From: Trichodesmium erythraeum GBRTRLIN201
GTDB taxonomy: Bacteria > Cyanobacteriota > Cyanobacteriia > Cyanobacteriales > Microcoleaceae
Direction of reading: 5' to 3'
DNA: 38,253 nucleotides
Assembly (NCBI GenBank): GCA_018457135.1
Contig: JAGGDU010000086.1
Location: forward strand, 1 to 38,253
Positions 36,445 through 38,253 of the stretch are shown here, piece after piece; positions within the stretch are counted from its first letter, which is position 1; each line of letters begins with the position of its first letter. The position numbers and the translations under genes are program-made. The notes beneath the pieces were generated by a model. The model had not been told where the DNA came from. It made no database searches and was given only the letters and a program-made list of their open reading frames with translations.

Positions 36445-36970
36445 TAGTCTTCCTCCTAGAGCTTGAAGATTAATATTAGAGTTGTTTGGAAAAAAAATAA
36501 AATGCTCAAAAGATTACTCTGTAAAATTTTCAGAATTTTAATCCTCAAAAGTACGCCCTCTTGGACTTGTTTTGGGTGTTAGCTATTTTAGGGGCTTAAT
36601 TTCCAATAACTCTATTATTTATGTATCTGATGTTAGGCAGCTAAAGAATCTTTGAATAGTTTCAACGATTAGCTGAGAACCAAATATCAAGGGTTTCAGA
36701 TACAGGGTGCCTAAAATCAGTTATGTGTATTTGATTAAGCATTTTAAGCTTTGATTAATTTTATCTTTTATCAGAATGTGGAGTAAAAGTCCAGACCAAA
36801 AAGCTTTTAGCAGAAAAGATAAATAAATATAGAATTTTTTAAAGCTTGGAAAAGTTCTCAGTGATAATTGGATAGAAAAAATTTAAGCGTTCATCTTCTC
36901 AGAAGACGGAAGTAAGGAAACATCCTGAAGGAATTTACCTCAAATACTCTGCAATTAAGAGGTAAGATCT
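36445..36970. other. Spacer between dctQ and the DUF4278 gene, divergent promoters
   Basis: The genes on each side point away from each other, so both promoters lie here. At about 36895-36907 TCTTCTCAGAAGA forms a short palindrome about 65 bases upstream of the DUF4278 start. No gene seen. Confidence 0.5.
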
Positions 36971-37261
36971 ATGAAACTTAAATATCGTGGGATTAGTTAT
37001 GAATATAATTCCCCTGTTGTAGAAACAGTAACTAGTGTAACTGTAGGCAAGTATCTTGGTCTAGATATTCGATTTCGGTATGCGAAAAAGGCATCAGTAA
37101 TGGAAAAAAATTATAATTTTACCTATCGGGTTGTCAAATATAATACTCAACCCAATACTGATAATGTTTCAGAGTCTGAAAAAACTCGTTTATTAGGAAT
37201 GGAAAATGAACGTACAGATATGAAACCTAGTCAATTCATTTTTGGTAAAGCGTTGGAATAG
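36971..37261 (+). CDS. DUF4278 domain protein
   Basis: 96 residues. The N-terminal MKLKYRGISYEYNSPVVET, then VTVGKYLGLDIRFRYAKK and FTYRVVKYNT, are the signature of the small cyanobacterial DUF4278 family (YRGxxY repeated, KYRGxxWRFR). The second YRG unit has become YRVVKY here. No membrane or signal segment. Function unknown; members are frequent as short stress- or light-responsive genes, which I cannot confirm here. AAGAGG upstream of the ATG is an acceptable ribosome site. Confidence 0.85.
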   Translation: MKLKYRGISYEYNSPVVETVTSVTVGKYLGLDIRFRYAKKASVMEKNYNFTYRVVKYNTQPNTDNVSESEKTRLLGMENERTDMKPSQFIFGKALE

Positions 37262-37603
37262 CTAGGTTAGGCTTATAGTTACTGCTGTTGTAGATTAAAT
37301 ATTACCTCCTATTTTCCTAGTTTTTTTTGAGGAATGGGAGGTATCTGGACTGTAAAAAAAAGTGAAAGAAAATTACTTCTGTATTTTATCAGAAGCAGAT
37401 TATATCTGAGTCTATCAAAAAAAAATCCTATGTTTGTTTTATGGAATGACTAATGAGATTGGTTTTATTAGGTACCAGACAAAAAGCTTGACTTATAGAA
37501 TAGGAAAAGGTTTCTTAGAAGTTAAGCCATAATGTCTATGAAACCTGAATATTTGAGATATTAGTTGACTACAAAAAACTTTAAACAAGGACTTTTCTTG
37601 CCA
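37262..37603. other. Spacer after the DUF4278 gene
   Basis: A loose inverted repeat ACCTCCTATTTTCCT...AGGAATGGGAGGT (37302-37340, loop with T-run) may end transcription of the DUF4278 gene. Nothing else was recognised. Confidence 0.4.
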
Positions 37604-37852
37604 TGGAGCCAGAATTAAATTTATCGTTTTATTTATCTAGGCTGTATTTAGAGAAATATCAACTTGGTACAAATAGCGGCTGCATTTTCATCTAATGCCC
37701 AAGTAAGTTATAATTACAAACGCCTACAAAGGTTTCTCCGCGACTTTGACATAGATACTAGGGAATTTGTCCAAGCTGTGATTGCGATCATGAACTGCTT
37801 GCAAAAATGGGTTTTGAGTAATTACCGAATTTATTTAGGGGCAGCTTGGTAA
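37604..37852 (+). pseudogene. N-terminal fragment of an IS4-type transposase
   Basis: An open frame gives NLVQIAAAFSSNAQVSYNYK, RLQRFLRDFDIDTREFVQAV and IAIMNCLQKWVLSNYRIYLG. This is the N-terminal region of cyanobacterial IS4-type transposases; WVLSIDRTEW with the first catalytic Asp would come next, but here reads WVLSNYRIYLG and then stops. The catalytic domain is missing. The upstream start is frameshifted near 37665. Confidence 0.75.
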
Positions 37853-37859
37853 ACATAAA

Positions 37860-38253
37860 TGACTTACACAAGGACACTATATATAGTGTATGCTATTCAT
37901 AGAGCGATCGCTTAAAAGATTATAGCCATTCCCTAGTTTTGCTGGTTTTAAAAAGTCTATAAAAATTTCAATAACTGTCATTTTAATTGTCGGATATTTT
38001 AGTTCAGAGACTAGATATTTAGATGACAATTGATATTTCAGTTGATAAATGGTTTTTCCTAGAAAATTTGCTATTTTTTTCAAATTATTCCACAGGCTCC
38101 ATAGCACAAGCAATATAATTTTTTTTAATTTTTGCCTGACGACATTGGCAAAATTCAAGCCCTGTTTTTTGTTTACAGCAATTTTCAGGTAAATAGAGCA
38201 CAGTGGTTGAACCAACCGAAGGCATCATCTTCAGTAATGAAATTTACAACTTC
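37860..38253 (-). pseudogene. Unassigned, probably transposase-derived fragment at the window edge
   Basis: The minus strand carries a 112-codon frame (37877-38215) whose part NLKKIANFLGKTIYQLKYQL and LSSKYLVSELKYPTIKMTVI looks protein-like. A second frame in the same stretch reads LPENCCKQKTGLEFCQCRQA, also protein-like and Cys-rich. Two good frames in sequence suggest a frameshifted gene, possibly the C-terminal part of a transposase, cut by the window end. I cannot name the family. Confidence 0.35.

Overview
The window looks like chromosomal DNA of a filamentous marine cyanobacterium, most like Trichodesmium or a close relative. This is inferred from very AT-rich DNA, GCGATCGC (HIP1) octamers (e.g. 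235, 6566, 8241, 12080, 19917, 26550, 35095), and cyanobacteria-typical families: DUF3119/DUF3086 beside MlaE and PlsY, COP23, GUN4, HpsJ, DUF4278 and a sucrase/ferredoxin-like protein. Only about half of the window is intact coding sequence. The rest is long AT-rich spacers and a graveyard of decayed mobile elements.

Layout. 1-2200: gene-free, with a duplicated signal-peptide-like leader (about 53-500) and an IS630 transposase relic. 2217-7039: envelope lipid cluster (small membrane protein, then mlaE, DUF3119, DUF3086, plsY). 7141-8340: relics of a glyoxalase-like (VOC) gene and an IS1-type transposase. 8602-8732: two large palindromes, followed by a 733-residue protein built of seven SdrD-B-like repeats. 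11804-16601: three minus-strand secreted/periplasmic genes: trypsin-like protease with TPRs, a 1.7 kb spacer, then a COP23-domain protein with a second trypsin-like protease. 16927-19345: an intact IS630-type helix-turn-helix ORF plus IS701/IS4-like and IS1-like relics. 19426-24602: dxs, a decayed group II intron, a family 2 glycosyltransferase and hpsJ. 26387-29869: rfaE2-like nucleotidyltransferase, a dead IS605 tnpB, a heptamer repeat tract against the start of gun4, and a GNAT acetyltransferase.

30165-34433 is the most interesting part. On the minus strand lie a 57-codon ORF (33868-34041) ending in two tandem FD[A/S]DGGDRH units, then a JmjC/cupin oxygenase of the ribosomal-oxygenase type, a decayed C-terminal copy of that oxygenase, and a sucrase/ferredoxin-like iron-sulfur protein. 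The region upstream of the small ORF is itself a tandem duplication. I infer a candidate peptide-modification (RiPP-like) locus in which the oxygenase could hydroxylate Arg, His or Asp in the repeated core. This is a hypothesis.

34563-36444 encodes the two membrane subunits of a TRAP transporter without a visible binding-protein gene. 36971-37261 is a DUF4278 protein, and the right end holds IS4-type and unassigned relics.

Common threads are envelope biogenesis (MlaE, PlsY, glycosyltransferase, HpsJ, heptose-type nucleotidyltransferase), exported proteases, and tetrapyrrole/isoprenoid supply (Gun4, Dxs). No tRNA, rRNA, CRISPR array or riboswitch was recognised.
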